Of a stretch of DNA of 43,135 nucleotides, positions 1 through 9,137 are shown in pieces. This DNA is from Zavarzinia sp. (lineage in GTDB: Bacteria > Pseudomonadota > Alphaproteobacteria > Zavarziniales > Zavarziniaceae), in the NCBI GenBank assembly GCA_025869435.1, contig JAOZVS010000131.1, positions 1 through 43,135 on the forward strand, in the 5' to 3' direction. A model generated the notes under the pieces. It was not told where the DNA came from. It made no database searches and saw only the letters and a program-made list of their open reading frames with translations. How positions within the stretch are numbered: the first letter of the stretch is position 1; each line of letters starts with the position of its first letter. The position numbers and the translations under genes are program-made.

Positions 1-9
1 ACAAAAAGA

Positions 10-35
10 AAAAGGGGGCGCGAGCGCCCCCTTTT
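10..35 (-). terminator. Rho-independent terminator of the porin gene
   Basis: An 11-bp perfect stem (AAAAGGGGGCG against CGCCCCCTTTT) closes a CGAG tetraloop and, read on the minus strand, is followed by TTCTTTTTGT. It lies just beyond the porin stop codon. Strength and position make it a clear intrinsic terminator for that gene. Confidence 0.9.
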
Positions 36-51
36 CCCCGATCGATAAAGA

Positions 52-1179
52 TCAGAACGACAGCATCGAGCCGAGCAGGAACACGTCGGCGTCTTCCTTC
101 GTGAAGGAGCCGCCGCCGCCGCCCTGGTTGTCCCAGTGCATGTAGCCGACCGCGAGGTCGAGACCGGTCGCGACCTTGTAGCCGCCGCCGACCGACAGAC
201 CCCAGATGGTGTCCGGGAACGAGTCTTCGTCCCACCAGATCGACTGCGCGCCCAGGCTCCAGGCACCCTGGGCATACTGCACGCCGACGTCGTAAGCCGA
301 CACATCGTTGTCCTTGAGGAAACCGAAGCTGTCGATCGCGAGGTACGAACCACCGAGGGTGACCGTGCCCGCGCCGGCCGCGAAGCCGAGGTTCGCGCCC
401 AGGCCCCAGGAGGTCTGATCGTCAGCGAGACCGCCGGCGTCAGTGATTTCAGACTCCAAGAACGCATAGGTGCCGGACAGGCCGACGGTAACGCCCGAGA
501 ACTCTTTGGAGTAATTCAGGCCAGCGGTGAACTGCTGGCCAGCGACGGAGCCGACGACTACGTCGTCAGCGGTGCCCAGAATGCCATCGGGACCCGCAAC
601 CGTGGTAACATCCGATTCGAAGCCACCGGCGACAGCGCCGTCCTTCGGATCCTGCGTGCCGTCCGGCGAATAGGACAGGCCGAGCTGGAAGCCGCCGATG
701 CGCGGGGTGAAGTAGTTCACCTTGCCGGCGTCGCCGTCCGAATTGTAGGTGAAGGCGTTGAACATATAGTCGCCCGAGTTCACCGTCAGGATGCCATTGA
801 CATCCGGCGAGGGGGAGACATAGCCCATCTGGGCGGCGACCGGATCATTGGTGCCGAACTCGACGCGGCCGAAAGCGCCCGAGAAATACAGATACGCTTC
901 GTCGATCTGGTCGTCGACGCTGGCGCCTTCGAGCTGGATCTGGAAGCCGTAGGTCAGGCCGTTCGAAGCGGTGCCTTCAGCGTTGAAGGAGATTTCGCTG
1001 TTCCAGGAATCGAACGAGACTTCGCGGGTGTCGGCATCGCCGTCACCGCCGGCGAGAACGACGCCCGAGAAGAAACCGCCCAGCGTGAGCTTCAGGCCTT
1101 CGTCGGCCGCAAGGGCGCTGGTGGAAAGCAGCGCGGCAGTGGCAAGCGCCGTGGTGCTCAGAAGAATCTTTTTCATCAT
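52..1179 (-). CDS. Outer-membrane porin (Gram-negative porin family)
   Basis: A 375-aa protein with a Sec signal peptide (residues 1-24, cleavage after ALA) and then a sequence rich in alternating polar/aromatic beta strands. It ends in Phe (LGSMLSF), the C-terminal aromatic typical of beta-barrel proteins. The opening strand (LKLTLGGFFSGVV) and the GRVEFGTNDP segment match alphaproteobacterial general porins of the Rhodobacter type. It should form a trimeric passive channel for small solutes; its selectivity cannot be read. The start is the first of two tandem ATG codons after a GAGGGG ribosome site. It is monocistronic, with its own terminator and a candidate promoter about 90 bp upstream. 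Confidence 0.85.
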   Translation of the reverse strand: MMKKILLSTTALATAALLSTSALAADEGLKLTLGGFFSGVVLAGGDGDADTREVSFDSWNSEISFNAEGTASNGLTYGFQIQLEGASVDDQIDEAYLYFSGAFGRVEFGTNDPVAAQMGYVSPSPDVNGILTVNSGDYMFNAFTYNSDGDAGKVNYFTPRIGGFQLGLSYSPDGTQDPKDGAVAGGFESDVTTVAGPDGILGTADDVVVGSVAGQQFTAGLNYSKEFSGVTVGLSGTYAFLESEITDAGGLADDQTSWGLGANLGFAAGAGTVTLGGSYLAIDSFGFLKDNDVSAYDVGVQYAQGAWSLGAQSIWWDEDSFPDTIWGLSVGGGYKVATGLDLAVGYMHWDNQGGGGGSFTKEDADVFLLGSMLSF

Positions 1180-1262
1180 CCCCTCATTTCAGTACGAGGC
1201 AGCCGGGAGTGGCCCCCGGAACGACCCGACAGCGTACCCCGCTGCCCGGTCTCTACCCGCCG

Positions 1263-1291
1263 ATAGAATTTCCGATGCCTCGCCGGGTCAA
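1263..1291 (-). promoter_or_regulatory. Candidate sigma70 promoter of the porin
   Basis: On the minus strand TTGACC (1291-1286) and TTCTAT (1268-1263) are separated by 17 bp, about 85-115 bp upstream of the porin ATG. The -35 is good and the -10 is weak (first T and last AT conserved), so this is only a candidate. The rest of 1180-1510 holds a small hairpin (AGGGAC 1320-1325 / GTCCCT 1334-1339) and no gene that I can support. Confidence 0.4.
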
Positions 1292-1510
1292 GCGAAAGGG
1301 CTGGTTTCAGGACGCCTCGAGGGACATTGAGACGTCCCTGTTGCAGTTGCGTAACAGTCGAGGGGGGCGCCGGAGGCTTCCGAAATCGGCCGGGCGACAG
1401 GCTTTTTGGGGGCACGCGGGGCCCTGCGCCATTGCTTTGCCGCATGGCATCACTTAATGAAGGGCGGCAGCCCGCCTTTCCCGCGGGCGGAATAGACGTG
1501 AGGGATATTG

Positions 1511-2062
1511 ATGTCCGGACTGCGTTATGGTGCCAGGCTCGCTTCGGCCCTGGCCGTCATGGCCCTGGCCGCCTGCGGCTCGACCGAAACCGTTCAGCAA
1601 TACCCACAGCAGAACCCGGATGGCACTCACAAGCCGGTTCCCGATGCTTCGCAGGCCGAGGGCGGCCTGTTCGGCCCCGAGGGCCTCGTGCTGTTCGGCG
1701 GCAAGGACAAGGCCGACGACCAGGGAGGCTCCAGCGGCATCGGCGTCAATGCCCTGCTGTGGCGCGCCTCGCTCGACACCCTGTCCTTCATGCCGCTGGT
1801 CTCGGCCGATCCCTTCGGCGGCGTCATCATCACCGACTGGTATTCCTCGCCCGACCGGCCGTCGGAGCGCATGAAGGCCACGGTCTATATCCTCGACCGC
1901 CGGCTGCGCGCCGACGGCCTGAAGGTCGCGCTGTTCCGCCAGCAGATCGGTCCCGAACGGCAATGGCTCGATGTCCCCGTCTCGGCCCAGACCGTGGGCC
2001 AGCTCGAGAACGCGATCCTGACCCGCGCCCGGCAGCTGCGGGTGCAGAGCCTCGGCCAGTAA
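1511..2062 (+). CDS. DUF3576-type lipoprotein
   Basis: A 183-aa protein with a lipoprotein signal peptide and lipobox LAAC at about residues 19-22, so the mature protein should be lipid-anchored. After a Pro/Gln-rich linker comes a compact domain (GVNALLWRASLDTLSFMPL ... FGGVIITDWYS) that I recognise as the DUF3576 family, often found next to leuS in alphaproteobacteria. Its function is unknown; an envelope role is inferred. I chose ATG 1511 over the TTG immediately before it, because GTGAGGG at 1499-1505 sits at a workable distance. It lies 166 bp upstream of leuS on the same strand. Confidence 0.75.
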   Translation: MSGLRYGARLASALAVMALAACGSTETVQQYPQQNPDGTHKPVPDASQAEGGLFGPEGLVLFGGKDKADDQGGSSGIGVNALLWRASLDTLSFMPLVSADPFGGVIITDWYSSPDRPSERMKATVYILDRRLRADGLKVALFRQQIGPERQWLDVPVSAQTVGQLENAILTRARQLRVQSLGQ

Positions 2063-2141
2063 GCCGGGCTGACCGAGCTCGGACCGCGATCCGGGACAGG
2101 GCGGAGCCCCGGCGGCCCATGGCCTGCCGGGGACAGATCCC

Positions 2142-2171
2142 TTGCCAGCGGCGAAGCCATCGCCCTATATC
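2142..2171 (+). promoter_or_regulatory. Candidate leuS operon promoter
   Basis: TTGCCA (2142-2147) and TATATC (2166-2171) are spaced by 18 bp and end about 58 bp before the leuS ATG. The region between the DUF3576 gene and leuS is otherwise empty. This is a motif match only. Confidence 0.35.
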
Positions 2172-2228
2172 TCTGTCTCCCGCGTGATCACCGCTGCCCG
2201 GCAGCGCCAGAAAGCCGATAATTTTCCC

Positions 2229-4799
2229 ATGTCGAACGAGCGTTACAACCCGCGCGCCGCCGAGTCGAAATGGCAGGCCGCCTGGGAGGCGGCGGACGCC
2301 TTCCGCGCCGGGGAAGACCGGACCCGCCCGAAATATTACGTCCTCGAGATGTTCCCCTATCCGTCGGGGCGCATCCACATGGGCCATGTGCGCAATTACG
2401 CCATGGGCGACGTCGTCGCGCGCTACAAGCGGGCGCGGGGCTTCAATGTTCTGCACCCCATGGGCTGGGACGCCTTCGGCATGCCGGCGGAAAACGCCGC
2501 GATGGAACGCCATGTCCATCCCGCCGACTGGACCTACAAGAATATCGACACGATGCGCGCCCAGCTGAAGTCCATGGGGCTTTCGCTGGACTGGAGCCGC
2601 GAGATCGCGACCTGCCATCCCGAATATTATCGCCACGAACAGAAGCTGTTCCTCGATTTCCTGAAGGCGGGCCTCGTCTACCGCAAGGAATCCCTCGTCA
2701 ACTGGGATCCGGTCGACAACACGGTGCTGGCCAACGAACAGGTGATCGACGGTCGCGGCTGGCGCTCGGGCGCCCTCGTCGAGCGGCGCAAGCTGTCGCA
2801 ATGGTTCCTGAAGATCACCCATTTCGCCGACGAGCTGATCAAGGGCCTCGAAACCCTCGACCGCTGGCCGTCCAAGGTCCGCCTGATGCAGGACAACTGG
2901 ATCGGCCGCTCGGAAGGCGCGCGCCTGTCGTTCCGCTTCGAGGGCGAGGCCCCGGCCGAGACGATCGACGTCTATACGACGCGGCCCGATACGCTGTTCG
3001 GCGCCGCCTTCGTCGCCATCGCCGCCGATCATCCGGTCGCGCTCGCCCTCGCCCAGAGCAATCCGGCCCTGGCGGCCTTCTGCGATGAGTGCCGGCGCGG
3101 CGGCACTTCCGAGGAAGAGATCGAGAAGGCCGAGAAGCTCGGCTTCGATACCGGCCTCGAAGTTCGCCATCCGTTCAAGCCGGACGCGACCCTGCCGGTC
3201 CATGTCGCCAATTTCGTGCTGATGGATTATGGCACCGGCGCCGTCTTCGGCTGCCCGGCCCATGACCAGCGCGACCTCGACTTCGCCCGCAAATACGGGC
3301 TTCAGGTCACCCCCGTGGTGCTGCCCCCGGGCGAGGACCCGGCGACATTCGCCGTCGGCACCGAAGCCTATACGGGCGACGGCACGCTCTATCATTCCGA
3401 ATTCCTGAACGGCCTCGGCACCGTCGAGGGCAAGGCCGCCGCCATCGCCAGGATCAAGGAGATCGGCGCGGGCGAGGGCACCGTCACCTACCGCCTGCGC
3501 GACTGGGGCGTCTCGCGCCAGCGCTACTGGGGCGCGCCCATTCCCGTCATTCATTGCGAGGCCTGTGGCATCGTCCCCGTTCCGGCGGACCAGCTGCCGG
3601 TCACCCTGCCGGAAGATGTCACCTTCGACGTGCCCGGCAATCCGCTGGACCGCCATCCGACCTGGAAGCATGTCGACTGTCCGACCTGCGGCCGCCCGGC
3701 CCGGCGCGAGACCGACACGTTCGATACATTCATCGACTCGTCCTGGTATTTCGCCCGCTTCTGCTCGCCCCGCAGCGACGAGCCCTTCGACCGCGAGGCG
3801 GTCGATTACTGGCTGCCGGTCGACCAGTATATCGGCGGGGTGGAGCACGCGATCCTGCATCTGCTCTATTCCCGCTTCTATACGCGAGCGATGCAGGCGA
3901 CCGGCCATATCGGCATATGCGAGCCCTTCGCCGGCCTGTTCACGCAGGGCATGGTGAACCACGCGACCTATAAGTCCGCGGGCGGCGAATGGCTGAACCC
4001 GGCCGATGTGACGACGGACGCGGGCGGCGCCCTGGTGCGGCTGGAGACCGGCGAGCCGGTCACCGTCGGCCGGGTCGAGAAAATGTCCAAGTCCAAGAAG
4101 AACGTGGTGGACCCGGACGACATCATCGAGCGTTACGGCGCCGACACCGCGCGCTGGTTCATGCTGTCGGACAGCCCGCCGGAGCGCGACCTCGAATGGA
4201 CCGAGGGCGGCATCGAGGGCGCCTGGCGTTTCAGCCAGCGCCTGTGGCGCATGGCGACCGAGGGCCTGGAACGTCTCGGCCCCGTGGGCGACCACGCCTT
4301 CGGCCCCGAGGACGCGCCCTTACGCCGCGCCACCCACAAGGCGATCGCCGGCGTCACCGCCGATATCGAAGCCTTCCACTTCAACAAGGCGGTTGCCCGG
4401 CTTTACGAATACGCCAATGCGGTGCAGGACGCCGCCCTCGGCAAGACCGGCGCCAGCCCGGCGGCGACGCGCGAGGCGCTGGAGACCATTATCCAGCTGG
4501 TCGCGCCGATGATGCCGCATCTGGCCGAGGAATTGTGGTCGCTGCTCGGCCATGGCGTGCTGCTGGTCGCCACCCCCTGGCCGCGAGCCGACGCCAGCCT
4601 CGCCGCCGACGACGAGATCACCGTCGCCGTCCAGGTGCAGGGCAAGATGCGCGGCACGTTGGTGGTGCCGGCCGATATCGACCGTGCCGACCTCGAAGCC
4701 CGGGCCCTCGCCCTCGAGACCGTGCAGAAAGCGATTGACGGCAGGCCCCTGCGCAAGGTCATCGTTGTGCCCGGCCGTATCGTCAATCTGGTGGTCTGA
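2229..4799 (+). CDS. leuS: Leucyl-tRNA synthetase
   Basis: An 856-aa class I aminoacyl-tRNA synthetase that charges tRNA-Leu in the cytoplasm. The N-terminal catalytic signature is HMGH (residues 50-53, in [13 protein letters not shown]) and the KMSKS loop is at residues 618-622. Between them lies a CP1-type editing insertion including TTRPDTLFG and a D-rich segment (GCPAHDQRD) that position the editing active site. The length is standard for bacterial LeuRS. ATG 2229 (MSNERYNP) was preferred over an upstream in-frame start because homologues begin this way. It heads an operon: lptE starts 4 bp after its stop and holA follows. Confidence 0.97.
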   Translation: MSNERYNPRAAESKWQAAWEAADAFRAGEDRTRPKYYVLEMFPYPSGRIHMGHVRNYAMGDVVARYKRARGFNVLHPMGWDAFGMPAENAAMERHVHPADWTYKNIDTMRAQLKSMGLSLDWSREIATCHPEYYRHEQKLFLDFLKAGLVYRKESLVNWDPVDNTVLANEQVIDGRGWRSGALVERRKLSQWFLKITHFADELIKGLETLDRWPSKVRLMQDNWIGRSEGARLSFRFEGEAPAETIDVYTTRPDTLFGAAFVAIAADHPVALALAQSNPALAAFCDECRRGGTSEEEIEKAEKLGFDTGLEVRHPFKPDATLPVHVANFVLMDYGTGAVFGCPAHDQRDLDFARKYGLQVTPVVLPPGEDPATFAVGTEAYTGDGTLYHSEFLNGLGTVEGKAAAIARIKEIGAGEGTVTYRLRDWGVSRQRYWGAPIPVIHCEACGIVPVPADQLPVTLPEDVTFDVPGNPLDRHPTWKHVDCPTCGRPARRETDTFDTFIDSSWYFARFCSPRSDEPFDREAVDYWLPVDQYIGGVEHAILHLLYSRFYTRAMQATGHIGICEPFAGLFTQGMVNHATYKSAGGEWLNPADVTTDAGGALVRLETGEPVTVGRVEKMSKSKKNVVDPDDIIERYGADTARWFMLSDSPPERDLEWTEGGIEGAWRFSQRLWRMATEGLERLGPVGDHAFGPEDAPLRRATHKAIAGVTADIEAFHFNKAVARLYEYANAVQDAALGKTGASPAATREALETIIQLVAPMMPHLAEELWSLLGHGVLLVATPWPRADASLAADDEITVAVQVQGKMRGTLVVPADIDRADLEARALALETVQKAIDGRPLRKVIVVPGRIVNLVV

Positions 4800-4803
4800 T
4801 CCC

Positions 4804-5352
4804 ATGCCGCGCAAGCCGTCGACCCGCTCCGCCTTCGGGCTGTCCCGCCTCGCGGCGGCCTGCGCCCTCGGCGCCGCGCTCGCCCTCGGTGGCTGCGGCT
4901 TCCAGCCGATGTACGGCAGTCATTCGACCTCGGCCGAGGCGGAGAAACTGCTCGGCTCCGTCGCCATCGGCCAGATCGGCAAGGACCGGACCGGCCAGAT
5001 CCTGCGCAACGACCTGATCGACAAGATCTCGGGCGGGCGCACGGCGCAGAGCCCGCGCTTCCGTCTCGATGTCGCGCTGGAGACGATCGAGCTTGGCGGC
5101 CTGGTGCAGACCGACTCCTCGATCACCCGTTATACCGTGACCATGCGCGGCAAGATTTCCCTCGTCGACCTGTCGACGGGCACGGCGGTGATGAACGAAC
5201 TGGCCCGCGCGACCACGGCCTATAACGTGCCGCAGTCGGAATATGGCGCCATCGCCGCCCAGCAGGATGCCTATCGCCGCGCTTCGGGCCAGCTGGCGGA
5301 CGAGATCCGCTCGCGCATCGCCAGCTTCCTCGAAACCCGCCCCAACAGCTGA
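4804..5352 (+). CDS. lptE: LPS-assembly lipoprotein LptE
   Basis: A 182-aa lipoprotein of the LptE (RlpB) family, which plugs the LptD barrel and helps deliver lipopolysaccharide to the outer leaflet. The signal peptide ends in the lipobox LGGC (about residues 30-33) and is followed by the family's typical start GFQPMYG. The remainder is a small alpha/beta domain ending in a helix (LADEIRSRIASFLE). The leuS-lptE-holA order is widespread in proteobacteria, which supports the call. It starts 4 bp after leuS and ends 9 bp before holA, so the three are very likely co-transcribed. Confidence 0.9.
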   Translation: MPRKPSTRSAFGLSRLAAACALGAALALGGCGFQPMYGSHSTSAEAEKLLGSVAIGQIGKDRTGQILRNDLIDKISGGRTAQSPRFRLDVALETIELGGLVQTDSSITRYTVTMRGKISLVDLSTGTAVMNELARATTAYNVPQSEYGAIAAQQDAYRRASGQLADEIRSRIASFLETRPNS

Positions 5353-5361
5353 GGTCCGGCC

Positions 5362-6399
5362 GTGAAACTGGCCGGCGCCGCCGTCGACCGTTTCCTGGCG
5401 AAGCCCGACGCCTCGGTCCGCCTCGCCCTGATCTTCGGGCCCGACAATGGCCTCGTCCGCGAGCGGGCGACCCGCCTGGCCCGGACCGTGGTGCCCGATC
5501 TGAACGATCCCTTCCGCGTCGCTGAATTGAGCGGCGCCGCCCTCGACGAGGATCCGGCCCGCCTCGCCGACGAGGCGGCGGCGATCTCGATGATCGGCGG
5601 GCGGCGGGTGATTCGCCTGCGCGACATCGGCGACAAACACGCGAAACTGATCGCCGGCTTTCTCGAAGCCCCGGCGGGCGATGCCCTGATCGTGGTCGAG
5701 GCCGGCGACCTGCCGAACAAGCGCAGCGCCCTGCGCACCATCGTCGAGGACGCGGGCAACGGCGCCGCCATCGCCTGCTACCCGGATGATGCCGCCAGCG
5801 TCGACGACCTGATCGAACAGGTCCTGAAGGCGGCGGGCCTCGCCATCGATCCCGCCGCGCAGAGCTGGCTGGCCGAGCGCCTGGGCGCCGACCGGGCCCA
5901 GTCGCGGGGGGAACTCGACAAGCTCGTCCTCTACATGGGCTCGGCCTCGAAGACGGTCGGCATCGACGATGTGCGGGCCGTGGTCGGCGATGCTTCCGAG
6001 ATCGGCATCGACGACGTGGTCTTCGCCTGTCTTGTCGGCGACATGCCCCGGCTGGAGCGCAGCATCGAGCGCTGCAGGCAGGTCGGCGAAAACGCCATCA
6101 CCATCCTGCGCGCCGTCAGCCGTCAGGTGCTCCAGCTTCAGGCCGCCCGCGCCCTGATGGACGAGGGCCTGCAGCTGGACCGCGCCCTGGCCGCCCTGCG
6201 CCCGCCCATCCGCTTTCCCCGCGACCGCGCCTTCAAGGCGCAGCTGCCGCGCTGGAGTGCCCCGCGCCTCCTCGATGCCGTCGATCTCCTGGTCGAGGCC
6301 GAACTCGACTGCAAGACGACGGGCAATCCCGCCGATGTCCTGATGGCCCGCGCCCTGATGCGCATCGCCGGGGTCGCCGCCCGGGCCGGACGGCGCTGA
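5362..6399 (+). CDS. holA: DNA polymerase III delta subunit
   Basis: A 345-aa delta subunit of the clamp loader, which opens the beta sliding clamp during replication. The N-terminal motif RLALIFGPDNGLVRERA, a degenerate AAA+ P-loop region, is characteristic, as is the C-terminal helical collar domain with CKTTGNPADVLMARALMRI. Length is usual for the family. Translation starts at GTG 5362, 9 bp after lptE. It is the last gene of the leuS-lptE-holA operon; a gap of about 140 bp then separates it from the SulP transporter. Confidence 0.93.
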   Translation: MKLAGAAVDRFLAKPDASVRLALIFGPDNGLVRERATRLARTVVPDLNDPFRVAELSGAALDEDPARLADEAAAISMIGGRRVIRLRDIGDKHAKLIAGFLEAPAGDALIVVEAGDLPNKRSALRTIVEDAGNGAAIACYPDDAASVDDLIEQVLKAAGLAIDPAAQSWLAERLGADRAQSRGELDKLVLYMGSASKTVGIDDVRAVVGDASEIGIDDVVFACLVGDMPRLERSIERCRQVGENAITILRAVSRQVLQLQAARALMDEGLQLDRALAALRPPIRFPRDRAFKAQLPRWSAPRLLDAVDLLVEAELDCKTTGNPADVLMARALMRIAGVAARAGRR

Positions 6400-6537
6400 C
6401 CCTCCGTCCATGCCTGCGTCTTGTTGCGATGCAATGGCCTCCGGGGCATAGTGGAGTTATTCGAAAGGACCCGGTGAAACTCCGGGTGGCTCTTCCGGCC
6501 GCCGATCCGCCGGACCTTGCCCATATCCGGTATTTTC

Positions 6538-7968
6538 ATGACCTCGTTGCGCGTTTACCGCCACGAATGGCTTCACAACATTCGTGGCGATCTTCTGTCC
6601 GGCATCCTGGTGGCGCTGGCGCTGATCCCCGAGGCGATCGGCTTTTCGGTGATCGCCGGTGTCGATCCCAAGCTCGGCCTGTTCGGCTCCTTCGCCATTG
6701 CCTGCGTCTCGGCCTTCGTCGGCGGGCGGCCCGGCATGATTTCGGCCGCGACGGCGGCGACCGCCGTCCTCATGGTCAGCCTCGTGCGCGATCACGGCAT
6801 CCAGTATCTGTTCGCCGCGACGATCCTGATGGGCGCGCTGCAGATCGGCGCCGGGGCCTTGCGCCTGCACCGCCTGATGCGCTTCGTTTCCCGCTCGGTC
6901 ATCACGGGCTTCGTCAATGCCCTGGCGATCCTGATCTTTCTCGCCCAGTTGCCCGAGCTGATCGGCGTGCCGGTCGAGACTTACGCCATGATCGCGGGCG
7001 GTCTCGCCATCATCTATCTTCTGCCCCTGGTGACGCGACTGGTGCCTTCGCCCCTCATCGCCATCGCCGCGCTGACCGCGATCGCCTGGGGCTTCGGTCT
7101 CGACCTGCGCACCGTTGGCGATCTGGGCGAATTACCGTCCAGCCTGCCGGTTCTCGCCCTGCCGGATCTGCCGCTGACCCTCGAGACACTGCGGATCATC
7201 TTTCCCTATGCCTTCGCGCTGGCCGCCGTCGGCTTGCTCGAATCCCTGATGACCGCGCAGATCGTCGACGACATGACCGAGACCACCAGCGACAAGCACC
7301 GGGAATGCTTCGGCCAGGGCGCCTCGAATATCGCCGCCGCCCTGGTCGGCGGCATGGGCGGCTGCGCCATGATCGGCCAATCGGTGATCAATGTCGGCGC
7401 GGGCGGGCGAGGGCGGCTGTCCACCTTCATCGCCGGTGGCTTCCTGCTGTTCCTGATCCTGGTGCTGGACGATCTCGTGCGCGTCATCCCGATGGCCGCC
7501 CTCGTCGCCGTCATGATCATGGTTTCGATCGGGACCTTCAACTGGCGCTCGATCCTTGAACTGCGTCACAATCCGCCTTCGTCGTCGATCGTGATGCTGG
7601 CGACCGTGGTCACGGTGATCGCCACCCATGACCTCGCCAAGGGGGTGATCGTCGGCGTGCTGCTTTCCGGTGTCTTCTTCGCCGGCAAGGTCTCGCGCCT
7701 GATCTCCATCACCCGCGACGGCGACCGCTACGTGGTGCGGGGTCAGGTCTTCTTCGCCTCGACCGAGACCTTCCTGCGCGGTTTCGATTTTCTCGACGTG
7801 CCGGCGCAGGTGACCATCGACCTGACCCACGCCCACCTGTGGGATATTTCCTCGATCGGCGCCCTGGACAAGGCCGTCCTCCGCCTGCGCCGCGCCGGTG
7901 CCGAAGTCACGGTCGAAGGTCTGAACGAAGCCAGCGCCACCATGGTCGACCGCTTCGCCGCCCATTAG
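6538..7968 (+). CDS. SulP-family anion transporter with STAS domain
   Basis: A 476-aa inner-membrane protein with about ten to twelve hydrophobic segments (residues 20-390). They begin with the SulP signature region GDLLSGILVALALIPEAIGF and include an ESLMTAQIVDD segment typical of the family. A short cytoplasmic STAS domain follows (about 395-476; TIDLTHAHLWDISSIGALD). SulP proteins carry sulfate, bicarbonate or dicarboxylates, and the substrate here cannot be told from sequence. It is on the short side but complete at both ends. I chose ATG 6538 over an upstream in-frame TTG (6517) because the protein proper starts here. No operon partner is evident. Confidence 0.85.
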   Translation: MTSLRVYRHEWLHNIRGDLLSGILVALALIPEAIGFSVIAGVDPKLGLFGSFAIACVSAFVGGRPGMISAATAATAVLMVSLVRDHGIQYLFAATILMGALQIGAGALRLHRLMRFVSRSVITGFVNALAILIFLAQLPELIGVPVETYAMIAGGLAIIYLLPLVTRLVPSPLIAIAALTAIAWGFGLDLRTVGDLGELPSSLPVLALPDLPLTLETLRIIFPYAFALAAVGLLESLMTAQIVDDMTETTSDKHRECFGQGASNIAAALVGGMGGCAMIGQSVINVGAGGRGRLSTFIAGGFLLFLILVLDDLVRVIPMAALVAVMIMVSIGTFNWRSILELRHNPPSSSIVMLATVVTVIATHDLAKGVIVGVLLSGVFFAGKVSRLISITRDGDRYVVRGQVFFASTETFLRGFDFLDVPAQVTIDLTHAHLWDISSIGALDKAVLRLRRAGAEVTVEGLNEASATMVDRFAAH

Positions 7969-8059
7969 AGCGGCGATGCGTTCTCGATCGAAATAACGGG
8001 TCAAGACTGTCACATTGAATCCCGCCCCCGGCCCGGGGCCACGACACGGGAGCCCATGC

Positions 8060-8449
8060 ATGATCGACCATATCGGTTTCGGCGTCTCCGACCTGGCCCT
8101 CTCGCGGGCGTTCTACGCGGCGGCCCTGGCGCCGCTGGGCATTACCGTCGTCATGGAGGTGACCGCCGAGGAAACCGGGACGGAAGGGCATGTCGGTTTC
8201 GGGACGGCGGGCAAGCCGTTCTTCTGGATCGGATCCGGCCGTGCGCTGGCGGGCGGGCTGCATGTCGCCTTCGCCGCGCCCGACCGGGCAACGGTCGACC
8301 GTTTCCACCAGGCGGCGCTTGCGGCCGGCGGGCGGGACAATGGCGCGCCGGGCATAAGGGCACATTACCATCCGAGTTACTATGGCGCCTTCGTGCTGGA
8401 CCCCGATGGCAATAATATCGAGGCGGTCTGTCACCGCCCCGAGGCCTGA
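8060..8449 (+). CDS. VOC-superfamily (glyoxalase-like) protein
   Basis: A 129-aa single-domain protein of the vicinal oxygen chelate fold. It begins MIDHIGFGVSDLALSRAFY, whose early His is the usual first metal ligand, and ends with LDPDGNNIEAVCH, whose Glu is the usual last ligand. Such proteins are glyoxalases, dioxygenases or resistance enzymes; nothing here fixes the substrate. ATG 8060 is preceded by GGGAG at a good distance, which decides against an in-frame start 45 bp upstream. It stands alone between a transporter and a regulator. Confidence 0.82.
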   Translation: MIDHIGFGVSDLALSRAFYAAALAPLGITVVMEVTAEETGTEGHVGFGTAGKPFFWIGSGRALAGGLHVAFAAPDRATVDRFHQAALAAGGRDNGAPGIRAHYHPSYYGAFVLDPDGNNIEAVCHRPEA

Positions 8450-8536
8450 GAGCCTGCGACGGGAGGACATTCGCCTGTTCCCGTCGGCCCGGTCGCCAAT
8501 CGCTCCCTACGGCTTCCCCGGTTCAAAGGGATATGA

Positions 8537-8563
8537 TTGACAGTTTTTACAGCCCGATATAAA
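8537..8563 (+). promoter_or_regulatory. Candidate promoter of the orphan HTH gene
   Basis: A perfect TTGACA (8537-8542) is followed after 15 bp by TATAAA (8558-8563), inside an AT-rich stretch that stands out from the GC-rich surroundings. A TAGAAT at 8571-8576 is a second possible -10. The spacing is shorter than ideal, so this is a reasonable but unproven promoter. Confidence 0.5.
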
Positions 8564-8591
8564 TCTGATTTAGAATAGGGCGAAACAAGAT

Positions 8592-9137
8592 ATGCCGACA
8601 ACGGTCGACGAAATACTGAAGAACGCCTTTCTCCAATTGGTGCCGCGCGCCGATAAAAGCCGGCTTCGCCTGTTGTTGGGATTTTTCGCTGAATATTCGC
8701 TGCGCGTGTTCAGGTTGCGGATATCGCTATTCGATGGCGATATCGAAATGGCAACCATTTCCGACGCGGTTGGATTCAACAGCACCATTCACATGTTCTC
8801 GACCCTTCGCGACCTCGAGGTTTTTTCCGACCTGACGGTCGTGGTCGGCGATGCGCAGCAGGGTTGCACGGCGCAGATGATCGCCGACATCACCGGCCTG
8901 CCGCGCGAGACCGTGCGGCGCAAGCTGAAGAAACTGGTCGAGTCCGGATACCTCACCACGACGGAAGACGGTCGTTACATCCACCGCCCCGGCATCCTCC
9001 TCGAGGAGCCTCACGTCAGCGCCATATTCGAGCTCGAGCAGATCACGCTCGAATTCATCAACCGCTGCCTGGCGACCCGCGTCGGCGACGTGAAGGTCAT
9101 CCGCGCCGATGACGAGGACGCTTCCGCCGGTCAGTAA
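8592..9137 (+). CDS. Winged-helix DNA-binding protein, orphan regulator
   Basis: A 181-aa protein that I cannot place in a named family. A helix-turn-helix (about residues 94-122; AQMIADITGLPRETVRRKL then KKLVESGYL) is followed by a short wing (TTTEDGRYIHRPG), as in MarR/Crp-type winged helices. The first 90 residues are helical with no evident ligand-binding fold. The 5' half has more AT-ending codons than its neighbours, hinting at acquisition. Its 3' end overlaps the convergent TonB-dependent receptor gene by 7 bp, so the two may be linked, but this is inference. Confidence 0.65.
   Translation: MPTTVDEILKNAFLQLVPRADKSRLRLLLGFFAEYSLRVFRLRISLFDGDIEMATISDAVGFNSTIHMFSTLRDLEVFSDLTVVVGDAQQGCTAQMIADITGLPRETVRRKLKKLVESGYLTTTEDGRYIHRPGILLEEPHVSAIFELEQITLEFINRCLATRVGDVKVIRADDEDASAGQ

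Noticed and set aside
1830-4295. 821-aa open frame on minus across leuS
   Set aside because: It is antisense to leuS, whose motifs are clear. Long antisense frames are expected at this GC content, and the protein has no recognisable domain.
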